The notes beneath the pieces are model-generated. The model saw only the letters and a program-made list of their open reading frames with translations, made no database searches and was not told where the DNA came from. From positions 248,001 through 312,000 of the forward strand of contig NZ_BOMH01000002.1 of the NCBI RefSeq assembly GCF_016862095.1: a DNA stretch of 64,000 bases, read 5' to 3'. The stretch comes from Actinoplanes cyaneus (lineage in GTDB: Bacteria > Actinomycetota > Actinomycetes > Mycobacteriales > Micromonosporaceae). Each line of letters opens with the position of its first letter. The first letter of the stretch is position 1. Position numbers and translations under genes: made by a program. Below, in pieces: positions 17,612-27,190 of this stretch.

Positions 17612-18436
17612 ATGCGGGCGCGGCTGGCCACCCTCCCGGCGTCGCCGCACCGCCCCAACGAGGACTTCGCGGCGGTCACCCCGGACGCGGCGGTCCTGCT
17701 CGACGGCGCCGGCGCGGCGGAGATGGACAACGGCTGCCGCCACGGCGTCGCCTGGTTCACCCGCCGCCTCGGCGCCGCCATCCTCGCCCGGGTCGGCGAC
17801 GGCCCGCTGCGGTCGGTGCTCGCGTCGGCCGTCTCGGCGACAGCCGACGCCCACCGGGACACCTGCGACCTGGCGCACCCCGGCTCACCGAGCGCCACGG
17901 TGATCATCGTGCGGTTCACCGGTCCCGCCGTGGAATACCTGGTCCTGGCCGATTCGGTGCTCCTGCTGAGTACGGCGTCAGAACGCCCCGAGGTCATCAC
18001 CGACCCCCGCGTCGAAGCCGTCGGCAACCGCTACCGCGCCCCGATGGACAGTCTGCGCAACGGCACCCCCGAACACGCCGAGGCGCGGCGCGCGTTCGTC
18101 CGGGCCACTCTCGGGCACCGCAACCGCCCCGGCGGGTACTGGGTGGCGTCGGCCGACCCGTCGGTGGCCGCCGAGGCGATCACCGGCTCGGCCGCGGTCA
18201 CGTCACTCGCCCTGCTCAGCGACGGCGCCACCCGCCTGGTCGACACCTTCGCCCTGGAAACCTGGGAAGGTCTCCTGGCGTCCCTCACCTCGGCCGGCCC
18301 GGAGGAGCTCCTGCGCCGCACCCGTGCCGCCGAACTGTCCGACCCGGCCGGGTCGCGCTGGCCCCGGGCCAAACCCCACGACGACGCCACCGCGGTCCAC
18401 CTGAGCGTCGAAGCCGAGCTCCGACCCCCTGCATGA
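17612..18436 (+). CDS. PP2C-like protein phosphatase
   Basis: 274 residues from ATG 17612; the frame is open earlier but overlaps the preceding gene. PP2C-type metal-site motifs are in order: NEDFAAVTPDAAVLLDGAG (about 15-33), LLSDGATRLVD (about 208-218) and KPHDDATAVHL near the C-terminus. It is a compact stand-alone phosphatase domain, without sensor or membrane parts. The usual second-motif aspartates are partly replaced, so activity is probable but not certain. Third gene of the ABC-F unit; a regulatory link to that ABC-F protein is inferred from spacing only. Confidence 0.82.
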   Translation: MRARLATLPASPHRPNEDFAAVTPDAAVLLDGAGAAEMDNGCRHGVAWFTRRLGAAILARVGDGPLRSVLASAVSATADAHRDTCDLAHPGSPSATVIIVRFTGPAVEYLVLADSVLLLSTASERPEVITDPRVEAVGNRYRAPMDSLRNGTPEHAEARRAFVRATLGHRNRPGGYWVASADPSVAAEAITGSAAVTSLALLSDGATRLVDTFALETWEGLLASLTSAGPEELLRRTRAAELSDPAGSRWPRAKPHDDATAVHLSVEAELRPPA

Positions 18437-18605
18437 CGCTGCTCCGGGTCACGCCCGCGTCCTGCCGCTGCTGATCATGACCGGCGGTGACAGCCGCCCG
18501 CGCCGCCGAAGCACCCCATCCCGCCCGGACCAGTTTCCGCCGAATAGTCGCGCGCCAGGTTCCGCGCGGCGGACTGATCGACGGCGGGCGCGAGCGGTTC
18601 GTCGT

Positions 18606-19211
18606 TCAGCGAACGGCGTTGCGCAGGGTCCGGAAGAGTTGGCCCAGGCGCTGGCGATGGTGCAGGGCTATCGCGGTGGAGGCTTCGCCGACGAGGTGCC
18701 GGCGCGCGTTGTCGACCAGCACGGTGGTGTAACCGGCGATGAAGAACGCGGCGAGCAGCGTGCTGTCGCCGTCGAAACCCGGGTCGCGGTCGAGTTCGTC
18801 GGCCAGCACCTGCTGCAGTTCAGCGGCGAGCTCCCGGGCCCGCGCGATGAGCGGGGTGGAGCGGGCCACGGTGCGGAAGAACGGGACGGACTCGACGGAG
18901 GTGCCCGACAGCCCGTGACCGTCCTCGGCCAGCCGCAGCACCATGGCCTCCAGCGAGTCCAGCACGCCGGTGCCGGCGGGACGGTCGCGGACCGCCGAGC
19001 GCAGCAGCTGCACGGCGTCGTCGGCCCGGTCCAGCAGGAGATCTTCCTTGCGCGGGAAGTGCTTGAACACGGTGACGGTGGAGACTCCGGCCTCGCGTGC
19101 GACGTCGGCCACGGTGACGGCGTCGAACCCCTGGTCGAGGAAGAGCCGGGTGGCGATCTGCGAGATCCGAGCGCGTGTCTGCGGTCCCCCGCGAGCATCG
19201 GTGCGTGGCAT
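18606..19211 (-). CDS. TetR-family repressor
   Basis: 201 residues. The helix-turn-helix (about 10-57) reads TRARISQIATRLFLDQGFDA then VTVADVAREAGVSTVTVFKH and FPRKEDLLLDR. The C-terminal ligand domain is helical. It is divergent from the MFS/esterase pair with a 68-bp spacer that contains TAGTG/CACTA inverted repeats, the classic arrangement of a TetR regulator controlling an exporter. ATG start at 19211 with GAGGGGG upstream. The 169-bp stretch between its stop and the PP2C stop holds nothing I can identify. Confidence 0.92.
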   Translation of the reverse strand: MPRTDARGGPQTRARISQIATRLFLDQGFDAVTVADVAREAGVSTVTVFKHFPRKEDLLLDRADDAVQLLRSAVRDRPAGTGVLDSLEAMVLRLAEDGHGLSGTSVESVPFFRTVARSTPLIARARELAAELQQVLADELDRDPGFDGDSTLLAAFFIAGYTTVLVDNARRHLVGEASTAIALHHRQRLGQLFRTLRNAVR

Positions 19212-19238
19212 GCGGCCCCCTCCTGAGTGCCGTCAGCA

Positions 19239-19277
19239 TAGTGGTTGTGTCACTAGCTTTAGTCAGTTAACGTAGTG
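19239..19277. promoter_or_regulatory. Candidate TetR operator between tetR and MFS genes
   Basis: TAGTG-GTTGTGT-CACTA at 19239-19255 is an inverted repeat, and a further TAGTG at 19273-19277 makes a second pair with the CACTA. The element lies in the 68-bp divergent spacer. No ribosome site precedes the MFS ATG at 19280, so leaderless translation is possible. Binding by the adjacent TetR protein is inferred. Confidence 0.45.
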
Positions 19278-19279
19278 GT

Positions 19280-20743
19280 ATGTCCACTCCTGAGGCGAGC
19301 CCCGCCGCTACGGCTCGATCCGAGTCGCTCGGTGCCAGATGGATCGCCCTTACCGGGTTGTCCGCGGTGTTCCTGTTCGAGATGCTCGACAACTCCATCC
19401 TCAACGTCGCGCTGCCGACGATCGGCCGTGAGCTGCAGGCGACGACGACCACGCTGCAGTGGGTGACAGGCGCGTACTCGGTCGTTTTCGGCGGGCTGAT
19501 GCTGCTGTTCGGGGCGATCGCCGACCGATTCGGGCGACGCCGGGTCATGCTGGCCGGTCTGGTCCTGCTGGGCGCCGCGAGTCTCACGACCATGGTCGTG
19601 TCGACCACCTGGCAGCTCATCGCGGTCCGGGCGTGCATGGGAGTCGCGGCGGCGATGACGACCCCGGGCTCGATGGCGCTGGCCTTCCGGTTGTTCCAGG
19701 CCGACGACCTGCGCGTGCGGGCCATCACGGTGATCTCGACCGCCGGGCTGGTGGGTCTGGCGATCGGCCCGACGGCAGGCGGGTTCGTGCTCGCCGTCGC
19801 CCCGTGGCAGGTCCTGCTCCTCGTCAATGTGCCGATCGCGGCGCTCGCGTTCGCCGGGATCCGCCTCGGCGTCGCCGCGGACGAGCCGAGCGGCCTGCAT
19901 GCCGATCCGCTGGACATTCCGGGCGCGGTGCTGGGCACAGCGACGATCATCCTGGCCCTGGTCACGCCGACGTTGTTCGTGGACGAGGGCGCCGGCTCGT
20001 GGGCGCCCTGGACGGCCGTGGCGGCAACGATCGCCGCGGCGGCGGCCTTCGTCCGGCGCGAGCGAACGGCACGTCATCCCCTGCTCGACCTGCGGCTGCT
20101 GGCATTGCCGCTGGTGTCGAGCGGCCTGGCCTACAAGGCCGCCGCCGGCCTCGCCGTCGCAGGCCTCGGCTACCTGGTGACGCTGCTGCTGCAGTTCGCC
20201 TGGGGCTGGTCGCCCGCGATGGCGGCCGTCGGCATGCTGCCGCAGGTCATCGTGCTGCTCGCCGGCGGTCGTTTCGTCGCCCCCTTCGTCCGGCGCGTCG
20301 GCCTGCAACGGGCGGCCTGGCTCAGCGCCGCGGCCGTCGTCACCGGTCTCGCCGCCTTCGCCGCACTGAGCAGGTTCGGCTACCCCGGGGTGGTCGTCGC
20401 GCTCGTGCTCGTCGCCGCCGGCATGCGCGTCGTCGGGGTGGCGGCCGGCACCAACGTGCTGCGCGGCCTGCCGGAAAACCGCACCTCGATCGGCGCGGCC
20501 CTCGTCGACACCTCCAGCGAGCTCGCCACCGGCGTCGGGATCGCCACCACCGGCACCATCCTGGCCGCCCTGTTCACCGGCAGCCTCACCGCCTCGACCT
20601 GGAGCCCCGCACAGGCCGGGCAGTTCCAGCAGGCGCTGACGATCGCGGCTCTCACCCTCACCGCTGTCGCGGCCGCGCTCGTCGCCTACGGCCTCATCCG
20701 CTCGCACACCACCATTGCGGCCAAGGAGCCCCACCATGTCTGA
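19280..20743 (+). CDS. MFS drug exporter, DHA2 (14-TM) type
   Basis: 487 residues, about 14 membrane helices. The N-terminal LDNSILNVALPTIGREL segment and the loop DRFGRRRVMLAG (motif A, about 90-101) are typical of DHA2 multidrug exporters of the QacA/EmrB group. Proton-driven efflux from the cytoplasmic membrane is expected. It shares a divergent control region with tetR and its last 8 bp overlap the esterase gene, so export and hydrolysis may serve the same compound. Substrate unknown. Confidence 0.9.
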   Translation: MSTPEASPAATARSESLGARWIALTGLSAVFLFEMLDNSILNVALPTIGRELQATTTTLQWVTGAYSVVFGGLMLLFGAIADRFGRRRVMLAGLVLLGAASLTTMVVSTTWQLIAVRACMGVAAAMTTPGSMALAFRLFQADDLRVRAITVISTAGLVGLAIGPTAGGFVLAVAPWQVLLLVNVPIAALAFAGIRLGVAADEPSGLHADPLDIPGAVLGTATIILALVTPTLFVDEGAGSWAPWTAVAATIAAAAAFVRRERTARHPLLDLRLLALPLVSSGLAYKAAAGLAVAGLGYLVTLLLQFAWGWSPAMAAVGMLPQVIVLLAGGRFVAPFVRRVGLQRAAWLSAAAVVTGLAAFAALSRFGYPGVVVALVLVAAGMRVVGVAAGTNVLRGLPENRTSIGAALVDTSSELATGVGIATTGTILAALFTGSLTASTWSPAQAGQFQQALTIAALTLTAVAAALVAYGLIRSHTTIAAKEPHHV

Positions 20744-21707
20744 CGTCCTGCCGCGCCCGCCGTTCGACCCCGAGCTCGACGTGTTCCTCACCGCCATGCA
20801 CGAACGCGGCCCCTTCACCCTGACCACCGAGATGCTGCCGCGCATGCGGATGCTGGACACCACCGAACAGGCCCTCGACGAGCGGCTGCGGGCTCAGGGT
20901 CTGCAACGCCGCACCCGCACCGTTCCCGGTTACCAGGGCGCCCCCATCAACCTGGCCGTCATCAGCCGGATCGGGCACACCGGCCCGGCGACGTGCTTCT
21001 ACACCATGCACGGCGGCGGCATGATGTTCGGCCACTACCTGGGCAACCTCGACTCCTACGACGAATGGCTGCTCACCCACGACGACGTGGTCCTCATCAG
21101 CGTCGACTACCGCCTCGCGCCGGAGTATCCCGATCCCTACCCGGTCGAGGACTGCTACGCCGGCCTTCTGTGGACCGTCGCCCACGCCGGCGAGCTGGGC
21201 ATCGACCCCGCGCGCATCGTGCTGGTCGGGCAGAGCGCCGGCGGCGGACTCGCCGCGGGCACCGCGCTCCTGGCCCGCGACCGGCACGGACCACCACTGT
21301 TCGGGCAGATCCTGATCTCGCCGATGCTCGACGACAGCGACTCGACCGTCTCGACCCACCAGATCGATGGCGTCGGCGTCGCCGACCGCGCCATGACCCG
21401 CTTCGGCTGGACCGCCTACCTCGGCGACCGGCGCGGCAGTGACGACGTCTCGATCTACGCCGCCCCCGCCAGGGCCACCGACCTGACCGGCATGCCACCG
21501 ACCTACATCGACTGCGCCAGCGCCGAAGTGTTCCGCGACGAAACAGTTGCCTACGCCAGCAGACTGTGGCACGCCGGAATCAACACCGAGTTACACGTCT
21601 GGCCGGGCGGATTCCACGGCTTCACCAGCATGATGCCCCAAGCAGCACTGTCACGGACCGCTACCACAGCGCTGACGACGTGGACCAGCCGACTACTCGC
21701 TGCATGA
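20736..21707 (+). CDS. Alpha/beta hydrolase, hormone-sensitive-lipase group
   Basis: 323 residues from ATG 20736 (MSDVLPRPPFDPELDVFL), with AAGGAG upstream; overlaps the MFS stop by 8 bp. Oxyanion-hole motif HGGGMMFG (about 95), nucleophile elbow GQSAGGGLA (Ser about 168), acid in YIDCASAEVFRDE and base in GGFHGF (about 293) form the HSL-family catalytic set. DYRLAPEYPDPYP is a family hallmark. Cytosolic esterase; probable acyl-ester substrates. Part of the TetR-controlled unit. Confidence 0.92.
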   Translation: MSDVLPRPPFDPELDVFLTAMHERGPFTLTTEMLPRMRMLDTTEQALDERLRAQGLQRRTRTVPGYQGAPINLAVISRIGHTGPATCFYTMHGGGMMFGHYLGNLDSYDEWLLTHDDVVLISVDYRLAPEYPDPYPVEDCYAGLLWTVAHAGELGIDPARIVLVGQSAGGGLAAGTALLARDRHGPPLFGQILISPMLDDSDSTVSTHQIDGVGVADRAMTRFGWTAYLGDRRGSDDVSIYAAPARATDLTGMPPTYIDCASAEVFRDETVAYASRLWHAGINTELHVWPGGFHGFTSMMPQAALSRTATTALTTWTSRLLAA

Positions 21708-21864
21708 CGTCGGCGACGCGCCATCACACCATGCCGCCCTGCACAGATGGCTGACCATTCGGGCCATGCCCCATCGGCTGAGTCGGCGGGGCGAGGCCGA
21801 TGCGGAAACGACGCCCGAAAAGCGATGGTGCAGTGAAGTTCTCAACCACGAGGGGAGCGACTTC

Positions 21865-22443
21865 ATGAACACGCTGACATGGGTAGCGGCCGCGGCGGCA
21901 GGTCTGGTCGCCGGTACAGCGATCGGGACGCACCCGGCGTCGGCCGCCGACACCGGCTGCCCGCCCTGGGACGTGGCCTGCCACGCCGCGCAGGGGGCGA
22001 AAGACCTGGGAGGCGACCTTTCCGACGCGGCGAAGAAAAGCAATCCGTTCGTGTGCAACGACGGGCGCGGCTGCGACAACGTCACCACCTTCGACGGTCC
22101 GCCCTCCGGCCCGACCCGGATTGTCAATGCCGGCGCCGTCCTCCATGGATTCCGCTCTCGCAACGCACCGACGATGTCGTGCGAACAGCGGGGCTCGCGG
22201 AGCTTCGACACCTTCGGAATCCCTTTGACGGTGACGAACGACAACGTCGCCACGATCAAGCTGTATTGGCGGAACTCGGGGGGAAGCCGGGTGTTCAAGC
22301 GGATTCTTCAGTCCGGCGACAGTGTTCGGTACACCACTTACGGAGGCAGTGTCTGGGAAGTCGCCAACTACAACGGGATGTGCCAACAGCAATTCGCCGT
22401 CAAGCCCGGCGCCAGCAGCGCCGAATTCACCGTCAAACCTTGA
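21865..22443 (+). CDS. Small secreted protein, unknown function
   Basis: 192 residues. A signal peptide is clear (hydrophobic VAAAAAGLVAGTAIG, cleavage after HPASA near residue 28). The mature protein has six cysteines, an early CPPWDVACHAA segment and a beta-rich C-terminal half (FGIPLTVTNDNVATIKLYWR, DSVRYTTYGGSVWEVANYNG). The start is ATG 21865 with GAGGGGAG before it. I do not recognise a family. The 157-bp spacer upstream shows no other gene. It ends 69 bp before the convergent glycosidase stop. Confidence 0.8.
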   Translation: MNTLTWVAAAAAGLVAGTAIGTHPASAADTGCPPWDVACHAAQGAKDLGGDLSDAAKKSNPFVCNDGRGCDNVTTFDGPPSGPTRIVNAGAVLHGFRSRNAPTMSCEQRGSRSFDTFGIPLTVTNDNVATIKLYWRNSGGSRVFKRILQSGDSVRYTTYGGSVWEVANYNGMCQQQFAVKPGASSAEFTVKP

Positions 22444-22512
22444 GGGCTCGACCGTGGCCTGGGCGGCCGCTGCCGCGGCCAGGTCGGCGGCGCAGGTGAC
22501 CCGGGCCGCCGA

Positions 22513-24138
22513 TCAGGCCGCCGGCGGGGTCAGCGCCGGGCTGAGCGGGCTCTCGTCGCCGCTGCGGTCGACGGCGCTCAGGCAGTAGGTGCTGTTCGCG
22601 GCCGGGTGCGGGTCGGCGATCTCGCTGCCGGCGCGGCCGGTCGCGACCAGGTCGGCCGGGCCGCCGCTGGTGCGGTAAAGCGCCCAGTTCGTCGTCGCCA
22701 CCCCGCTCTGCGTGAAGATCAGCTTGCCGGACGCGTCCTTACGGGCCGCGGTCAGCTGCGGGGTCGCCGGAGTGGTGGCGTTCAGCCGGGCGAGGCGGGG
22801 CAGCAGCGCGGGCGCCGCGTAGTGCGCCTTCCGGTACCGGGTGACGGCGCCCAGCTTGTCGTCACGGACCTGGGCGGCGCTGAAATGGATCTCGCCCTGC
22901 ACGCCGTACTGCCGATTCAGGGTCATCTCCCGGTCGAGCATGGCGGGTTTGCTCCAGTCGCCCTTCTCGCCCACCCGATAGTCGGCCATGCCGATGTAGA
23001 GCTGGACGTTCGTGCCCTTCATCAGCGCCGACCACCATTTCAGCAGCGTGGTGTAATCGGCCTTGTCGAATCCGATCGTCCAGTAGAGCTGCGGGACGAT
23101 GTAGTCGAGCCAGCCGTTCTGCACCCAGGTGCGGGTGTCGGCGTAGATGGTGTCGTAGCTTTCCAGGCCGCTCGTGGCCGAGCCCTTCGGATCGGTCGCC
23201 TTGTTGCGCCAGATGCCGAACGGGCTGATCCCGAAACTGACCCACGGCTTCGTCTGCGCGAGCCGCTCGTGCATCTCGCGGACCAGCGTGTTCACGTTCT
23301 CGCGGCGCCAGTCGGCCTTGGACTTGCCGGCGCCGTACTTCGCGAACGAGGCGGCGTCCGGGAAGTCCTCCCCGCTGCCCTCCGGGTAGGGGTAGAAGAA
23401 GTCGTCGAAGTGCACGCCGTCGACGTCGTACTTCTGCACGGCCTCGAGCATCGAGTCCTCGACGAACTTGCGGGCCTCGGGGATTCCCGGGTCGAAGTAG
23501 AAACGGCCGGTCGTGCCGGACGGGTAGGCGACCCGCCATTCCGGGTGCAGGCGCAGCGGGTGGTTCGGCGCGAGTTTCGCGGCGTCGACGCCGACCCCAC
23601 CGCCGGGGGCCGGCTGAGTTCCGCGGTACGGGTTGAACCACGCATGGAATTGCAGGCCGCGCGCATGTGCCTCGGCGACCATGAACGCCATCGGATCCCA
23701 CCCGGGCGACTTCCCGTCGAAGCGGCCGGTGAGCCAGTTCGACCAGGGCGCGTAGTCGGACGGCCAGAACGCGTCCCCGCTGGGCCGTACGTGCACGAAG
23801 ATGGCGTTGTGGTTCTGCGCGACCGCGAGGTCGAGCCACCCCTCGTACTCCGCCTTGACCTGGGCCTCGCTCAGGCCCGGCTTGCTCGGGAAGTCCAGGT
23901 TGTAGACAGTGGTCAGCCACATGCCGCGCAGCTCGCGGGTCGCCCGGGTGGGCTGCCCGGCGCACTGGCCGGTCGTTCCGGCGGGGGCGGCGGGCGCGGC
24001 GAACGTGCCGCCGCGGATCACCGGCGCCGCGGAGGCCTGGTAGAACGCCGCCCGGGCCAGCCCCGCGCCGATCGCCAGCGCGGCGATCAGCACGACCGAC
24101 AGGATCAGCCCGAGGCGGAGACGTTGGACCCCGGTCAC
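22513..24138 (-). CDS. GHL10-type (DUF187/COG1649) secreted glycoside hydrolase-like protein
   Basis: 541 residues. An N-terminal signal anchor ([20 protein letters not shown]) is followed by a TIM-barrel GHL10 domain (about 68-410): [20 protein letters not shown], the [20 protein letters not shown] motif, [22 protein letters not shown] with adjacent carboxylates, and [11 protein letters not shown]. The C-terminal 130 residues look like a fibronectin-type domain ([20 protein letters not shown]). GTG start at 24138 overlaps the glgA stop as GTGA. Outside-facing glycan hydrolase; its coupling to a glycogen synthase gene is unexpected, since one is exported and the other cytosolic. Confidence 0.9.
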   Translation of the reverse strand: MTGVQRLRLGLILSVVLIAALAIGAGLARAAFYQASAAPVIRGGTFAAPAAPAGTTGQCAGQPTRATRELRGMWLTTVYNLDFPSKPGLSEAQVKAEYEGWLDLAVAQNHNAIFVHVRPSGDAFWPSDYAPWSNWLTGRFDGKSPGWDPMAFMVAEAHARGLQFHAWFNPYRGTQPAPGGGVGVDAAKLAPNHPLRLHPEWRVAYPSGTTGRFYFDPGIPEARKFVEDSMLEAVQKYDVDGVHFDDFFYPYPEGSGEDFPDAASFAKYGAGKSKADWRRENVNTLVREMHERLAQTKPWVSFGISPFGIWRNKATDPKGSATSGLESYDTIYADTRTWVQNGWLDYIVPQLYWTIGFDKADYTTLLKWWSALMKGTNVQLYIGMADYRVGEKGDWSKPAMLDREMTLNRQYGVQGEIHFSAAQVRDDKLGAVTRYRKAHYAAPALLPRLARLNATTPATPQLTAARKDASGKLIFTQSGVATTNWALYRTSGGPADLVATGRAGSEIADPHPAANSTYCLSAVDRSGDESPLSPALTPPAA

Positions 24139-25328
24139 AGCACCGACCGGTAGACGTCGAGCGTGTCCTCGGCGATGCGCGCCCAGCTGAAGTGCTCCAC
24201 GGCGCGTCGGCGACCGGCTTTGCCCAGCCGCTCGGCGAGCTGCGGGTCGTTCAGCACCCGGGTGAGGGTGGCGGCCAGGTCGGTGACGAACTTCTCCGGG
24301 TGCAGGGGGGTGCCGGTGCCGTCCTCCGCCTGCTCGATCGGGACGAGCAGACCGGTCTCACCGTCCGCGACGACCTCCGGGATGCCGCCGGTCGCCGTGG
24401 CGACGACAGCGGTCTCGCAGGCCATCGCCTCCAGGTTGACGATGCCCATCGGCTCGTAGATCGACGGGCAGACGAAGACGGTGGCGTGCGTGAGGACCTG
24501 GATGACCTCCTGCTTGGGCAGCATCTCCTGCACCCAGACGACACCGCCGGCATCGCGCGCCGCGCGCAGCTCGTCGGCCAGGGCGGTGACCTCCGCGGCG
24601 ATCTCCGGAGTGTCCGGGGCGCCGGCCAGCAGGATGATCTGCGCCTCGGCAGGCAGCTCCTTGCAGGCCCGCATCAGGTAGGGCAGGCCCTTCTGCCGGG
24701 TGATGCGGCCGACGAAGACGACACTGGGCCGGTTGCGGTCGATGCCGAGGCGGTCGACGACGTCGGTGCCGGAATCCGGCTGGTAGAGGTCGGTGTCGAT
24801 CCCGTTGTAGACCACCTTGATCTTGTCGGGATTCACCGTGGGGTACGCCTTCAGCACGTCCCGCCGCATCCCCGCGCTGACCGCGATGACCGCGTCGGCG
24901 TGCTCGATGGCCGTCCGCTCGCAGTAGGAGGAGAGTGCGTATCCCCCGCCGAGCTGCTCGGCCTTCCACGGGCGCAGCGGTTCCAGGCTGTGTGTGGTCA
25001 TCACGTGCGGGATGCCGTGCAGCAGCTTCGCGGTGTGCCCGGCGAAGTTCGCATACCAGGTGTGGCTGTGCACGATGTTCGAACCGGCGCAGCCGTCGGC
25101 CATCGCCAGGTTCACCCCCATGGTGCGCAGCGCGGCGTTGGCGCCCGCCAGCTCGGCGGGCTCCGGGTACGCCGTCACGCCCTCTTCGGTTCGGGGTGCG
25201 CCGAAGCAGTGCACCCGCACGTCGGCGAGCCGCCGCAGGTCCCTGGTCAGGTATTCCAGGTGCACGCCGGCGCCGCCGTACACCTCCGGCGGGTATTCAC
25301 GGGTCAGAAGGTCCACACGGAGAGCCAC
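24135..25328 (-). CDS. glgA: Glycogen synthase, actinobacterial GT4 type
   Basis: 397 residues from GTG 25328 ([20 protein letters not shown]). GT4/GT-B signatures: N-terminal [56 protein letters not shown], and the C-terminal [20 protein letters not shown] with the catalytic Glu. This is the actinobacterial GlgA/GlgM group, which uses ADP-glucose to make glycogen or maltose-1-phosphate. Divergent from glgC, which makes ADP-glucose, over 126 bp, so the pair likely forms one pathway unit. Cytosolic. Confidence 0.92.
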   Translation of the reverse strand: MALRVDLLTREYPPEVYGGAGVHLEYLTRDLRRLADVRVHCFGAPRTEEGVTAYPEPAELAGANAALRTMGVNLAMADGCAGSNIVHSHTWYANFAGHTAKLLHGIPHVMTTHSLEPLRPWKAEQLGGGYALSSYCERTAIEHADAVIAVSAGMRRDVLKAYPTVNPDKIKVVYNGIDTDLYQPDSGTDVVDRLGIDRNRPSVVFVGRITRQKGLPYLMRACKELPAEAQIILLAGAPDTPEIAAEVTALADELRAARDAGGVVWVQEMLPKQEVIQVLTHATVFVCPSIYEPMGIVNLEAMACETAVVATATGGIPEVVADGETGLLVPIEQAEDGTGTPLHPEKFVTDLAATLTRVLNDPQLAERLGKAGRRRAVEHFSWARIAEDTLDVYRSVL

Positions 25329-25400
25329 GCCCCGCAGGATAGCCCGCGCCCGGGCCGGCGGCATCGGGGAGACACCGCTGGAGAGAGCACCTTCACCAAA

Positions 25401-25426
25401 GTTCGCCGTGCTTTCCGGTGGCGAAC
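25401..25426. promoter_or_regulatory. Inverted repeat between glgA and glgC
   Basis: GTTCGCC at 25401-25407 and GGCGAAC at 25420-25426 form a 7-bp inverted repeat with a 12-base centre in the 126-bp divergent spacer. It could be an operator shared by the two glycogen genes or a leader hairpin of glgC. No firm promoter hexamers are seen. Confidence 0.3.
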
Positions 25427-25454
25427 GGAAGGCCGGGATATTAGCGTCCTTGCC

Positions 25455-26687
25455 ATGGCTGTCAAGGTGCTTGCGATCGTTCTGGCCGGTGGAGAAGGCA
25501 AGCGCCTGATGCCCCTTACTGCGGACCGGGCCAAGCCCGGTGTCCCGTTCGGCGGCATCTATCGCATGATCGACTTCGTTCTCTCCAACCTCGCGAACGC
25601 CGGTTATCTCAAGATCGTCGTTCTCACGCAGTACAAGTCCCACTCGCTCGACCGGCACATCTCCAAGACGTGGCGGATGTCCACGCTGCTCGGCAACTAC
25701 GTCACCCCGGTGCCGGCCCAGCAGCGGCTCGGCCCGCGGTGGTTCGCCGGCTCGGCCGACGCGATCTACCAGAGCCTCAACCTGATCAACGACGAGTCGC
25801 CGGACTACGTGATCGTCTTCGGCGCCGACCACATCTACCGCATGGACCCGAAGCAGATGGTCAACGACCACATCGCCTCGGGTGCCGCGGTCACCGTCGC
25901 CGGCATCCGGCAGCCGCTGTCGCTGGCCGACCAGTTCGGCGTGATCGACGTCGGGCCGGACGGGAAGAAGATCCAGGCGTTCCGGGAGAAGCCGCGCGAC
26001 GCGAAGGGTCTCGCCGACTCCCCCGACGAGGTCTACGCGTCGATGGGCAACTACGTGTTCACCACCCGGGCGCTCTGCGAGGCGGTCTCCCGCGACGCGC
26101 AGAACCCGGACAGCAAGCACGACATGGGTGGCAACATCATCCCGATGCTGGTCGAGCGCGGCGAGGCGAACGTCTACGACTTCCGCGACAACGACGTGCC
26201 CGGGGCGACCGATCGCGACCGCGGTTACTGGCGGGACGTGGGCACGCTCGACTCGTTCTACGAGGCCCACATGGACCTGATCGCCACCCTGCCGATCTTC
26301 AACCTCTACAACCACGACTGGCCGATCTTCACCAACTACGGCTCGTGGCCGCCGGCCAAGTTCGTCCACGGCTACGACGACCGGCAGGGCCGCGCCATCG
26401 AGTCGATGATCTCCCCCGGCGTGGTGGTCTCCGGCGCCCTCGTCGAGCGCTCGATCATCTCGCCGAACGTGCGGGTCAACTCGTGGGCGCACGTGGAGGG
26501 CTCGGTGCTGATGGAGGGCGTCTCGGTCGGCCGCCGCTCGGTCATCCGCAACGCCATCATCGACAAGAACGTGACGATCCCGGAGGGCGCGCAGATCGGC
26601 GTCGATCTCGATCGGGATCGCAAGCTCTACACGGTCAGCGACAACGGCGTGGTGGTCATCGGCAAGGGCCAGCGAGTCGAGCTGTAA
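25455..26687 (+). CDS. glgC: Glucose-1-phosphate adenylyltransferase
   Basis: 410 residues, the usual GlgC length. It makes ADP-glucose from glucose-1-phosphate and ATP, the committed step of glycogen synthesis. Nucleotidyltransferase motifs: [42 protein letters not shown], and [15 protein letters not shown]. The C-terminal left-handed beta-helix is readable as [20 protein letters not shown] then [21 protein letters not shown] 25455 has only a weak ribosome site. Divergent from glgA; followed by a hairpin terminator at 26712. Confidence 0.95.
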   Translation: MAVKVLAIVLAGGEGKRLMPLTADRAKPGVPFGGIYRMIDFVLSNLANAGYLKIVVLTQYKSHSLDRHISKTWRMSTLLGNYVTPVPAQQRLGPRWFAGSADAIYQSLNLINDESPDYVIVFGADHIYRMDPKQMVNDHIASGAAVTVAGIRQPLSLADQFGVIDVGPDGKKIQAFREKPRDAKGLADSPDEVYASMGNYVFTTRALCEAVSRDAQNPDSKHDMGGNIIPMLVERGEANVYDFRDNDVPGATDRDRGYWRDVGTLDSFYEAHMDLIATLPIFNLYNHDWPIFTNYGSWPPAKFVHGYDDRQGRAIESMISPGVVVSGALVERSIISPNVRVNSWAHVEGSVLMEGVSVGRRSVIRNAIIDKNVTIPEGAQIGVDLDRDRKLYTVSDNGVVVIGKGQRVEL

Positions 26688-26711
26688 CGCCCGGCCGCGC
26701 TCCGCTCGACC

Positions 26712-26751
26712 CCTCGACCAGGTCGAAGCTTGACCCTCGACCAGGTCGAGG
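26712..26751 (+). terminator. Hairpin downstream of glgC
   Basis: The 15-mer CCTCGACCAGGTCGA occurs twice, 23 bp apart. Together the copies fold as CCTCGACC/GGTCGAGG plus GGTCGA/TCGACC with a single A-A mismatch and a 10-base loop. It begins 25 bp after the glgC stop. No U-run, as usual in actinomycetes. Confidence 0.65.
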
Positions 26752-26767
26752 CGGCACGCTCCTCCCC

Positions 26768-27190
26768 ATGACAGAGCTCACCCTGGAGATGCTGGCGCCG
26801 ATCCTGCGAGCGGCGTGGAGCCGGGACACCTGCGACCCGCACGACCTGCCCGTCTGGACACCGGCGAACCCGTCCCGCGGGCAGTGCGGGGTGACCGCGC
26901 TGGTGGTGCAGGAGTTGCTCGGCGGTGAGCTGCTGCTCGGCGAGGTCCTGGTCGGCGGGGTCAAGGTCGGGCACCACTGGTGGAATCGTCTGCCCGTTGG
27001 CCGGGACGTCGACCTCACCGCCGGCCAGTTCCGGCCGGAGGAGATCGTCACGGGGGCGGTGCCGTACCCGGCGCCGACAGCTGGACCGCGGCGGATCACG
27101 GCGCAATGGCAGCTGTTCCGGGGCCGCGTGATGGCCGCCCTCGCCGATCAGGAACGGTCAGGGACGCTGATCAGCGAGCGCGGCCGCTGA
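26768..27190 (+). CDS. YunG-like family protein
   Basis: 140 residues. The CGVTALVVQELLGGELLLGE segment followed by a conserved HHWWNRLPVGRDVDLTAGQF block resembles the YunG-like family of small proteins; the Cys and His are reminiscent of a papain-like fold but function is unknown. ATG at 26768. The C-terminal LADQERSGTLISERGR is encoded by the first unit of a 43-bp tandem repeat that continues past the stop, so the tail may have been altered by the repeat. The stop codon lies inside a hairpin (27167-27194). Cytosolic. Confidence 0.75.
   Translation: MTELTLEMLAPILRAAWSRDTCDPHDLPVWTPANPSRGQCGVTALVVQELLGGELLLGEVLVGGVKVGHHWWNRLPVGRDVDLTAGQFRPEEIVTGAVPYPAPTAGPRRITAQWQLFRGRVMAALADQERSGTLISERGR

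Noticed and set aside
19259..20863. Open frame of 534 codons on the minus strand through the MFS gene
   Set aside because: Shadow frame: Arg/Gly/Asp/His-rich, no fold, and the plus strand codes a clear MFS transporter.
22606..24153. 515-codon frame on the plus strand across the GHL10 gene
   Set aside because: Composition of a GC-rich antisense shadow (Val/Arg/Gly/His), while the minus strand has a full GHL10 domain.
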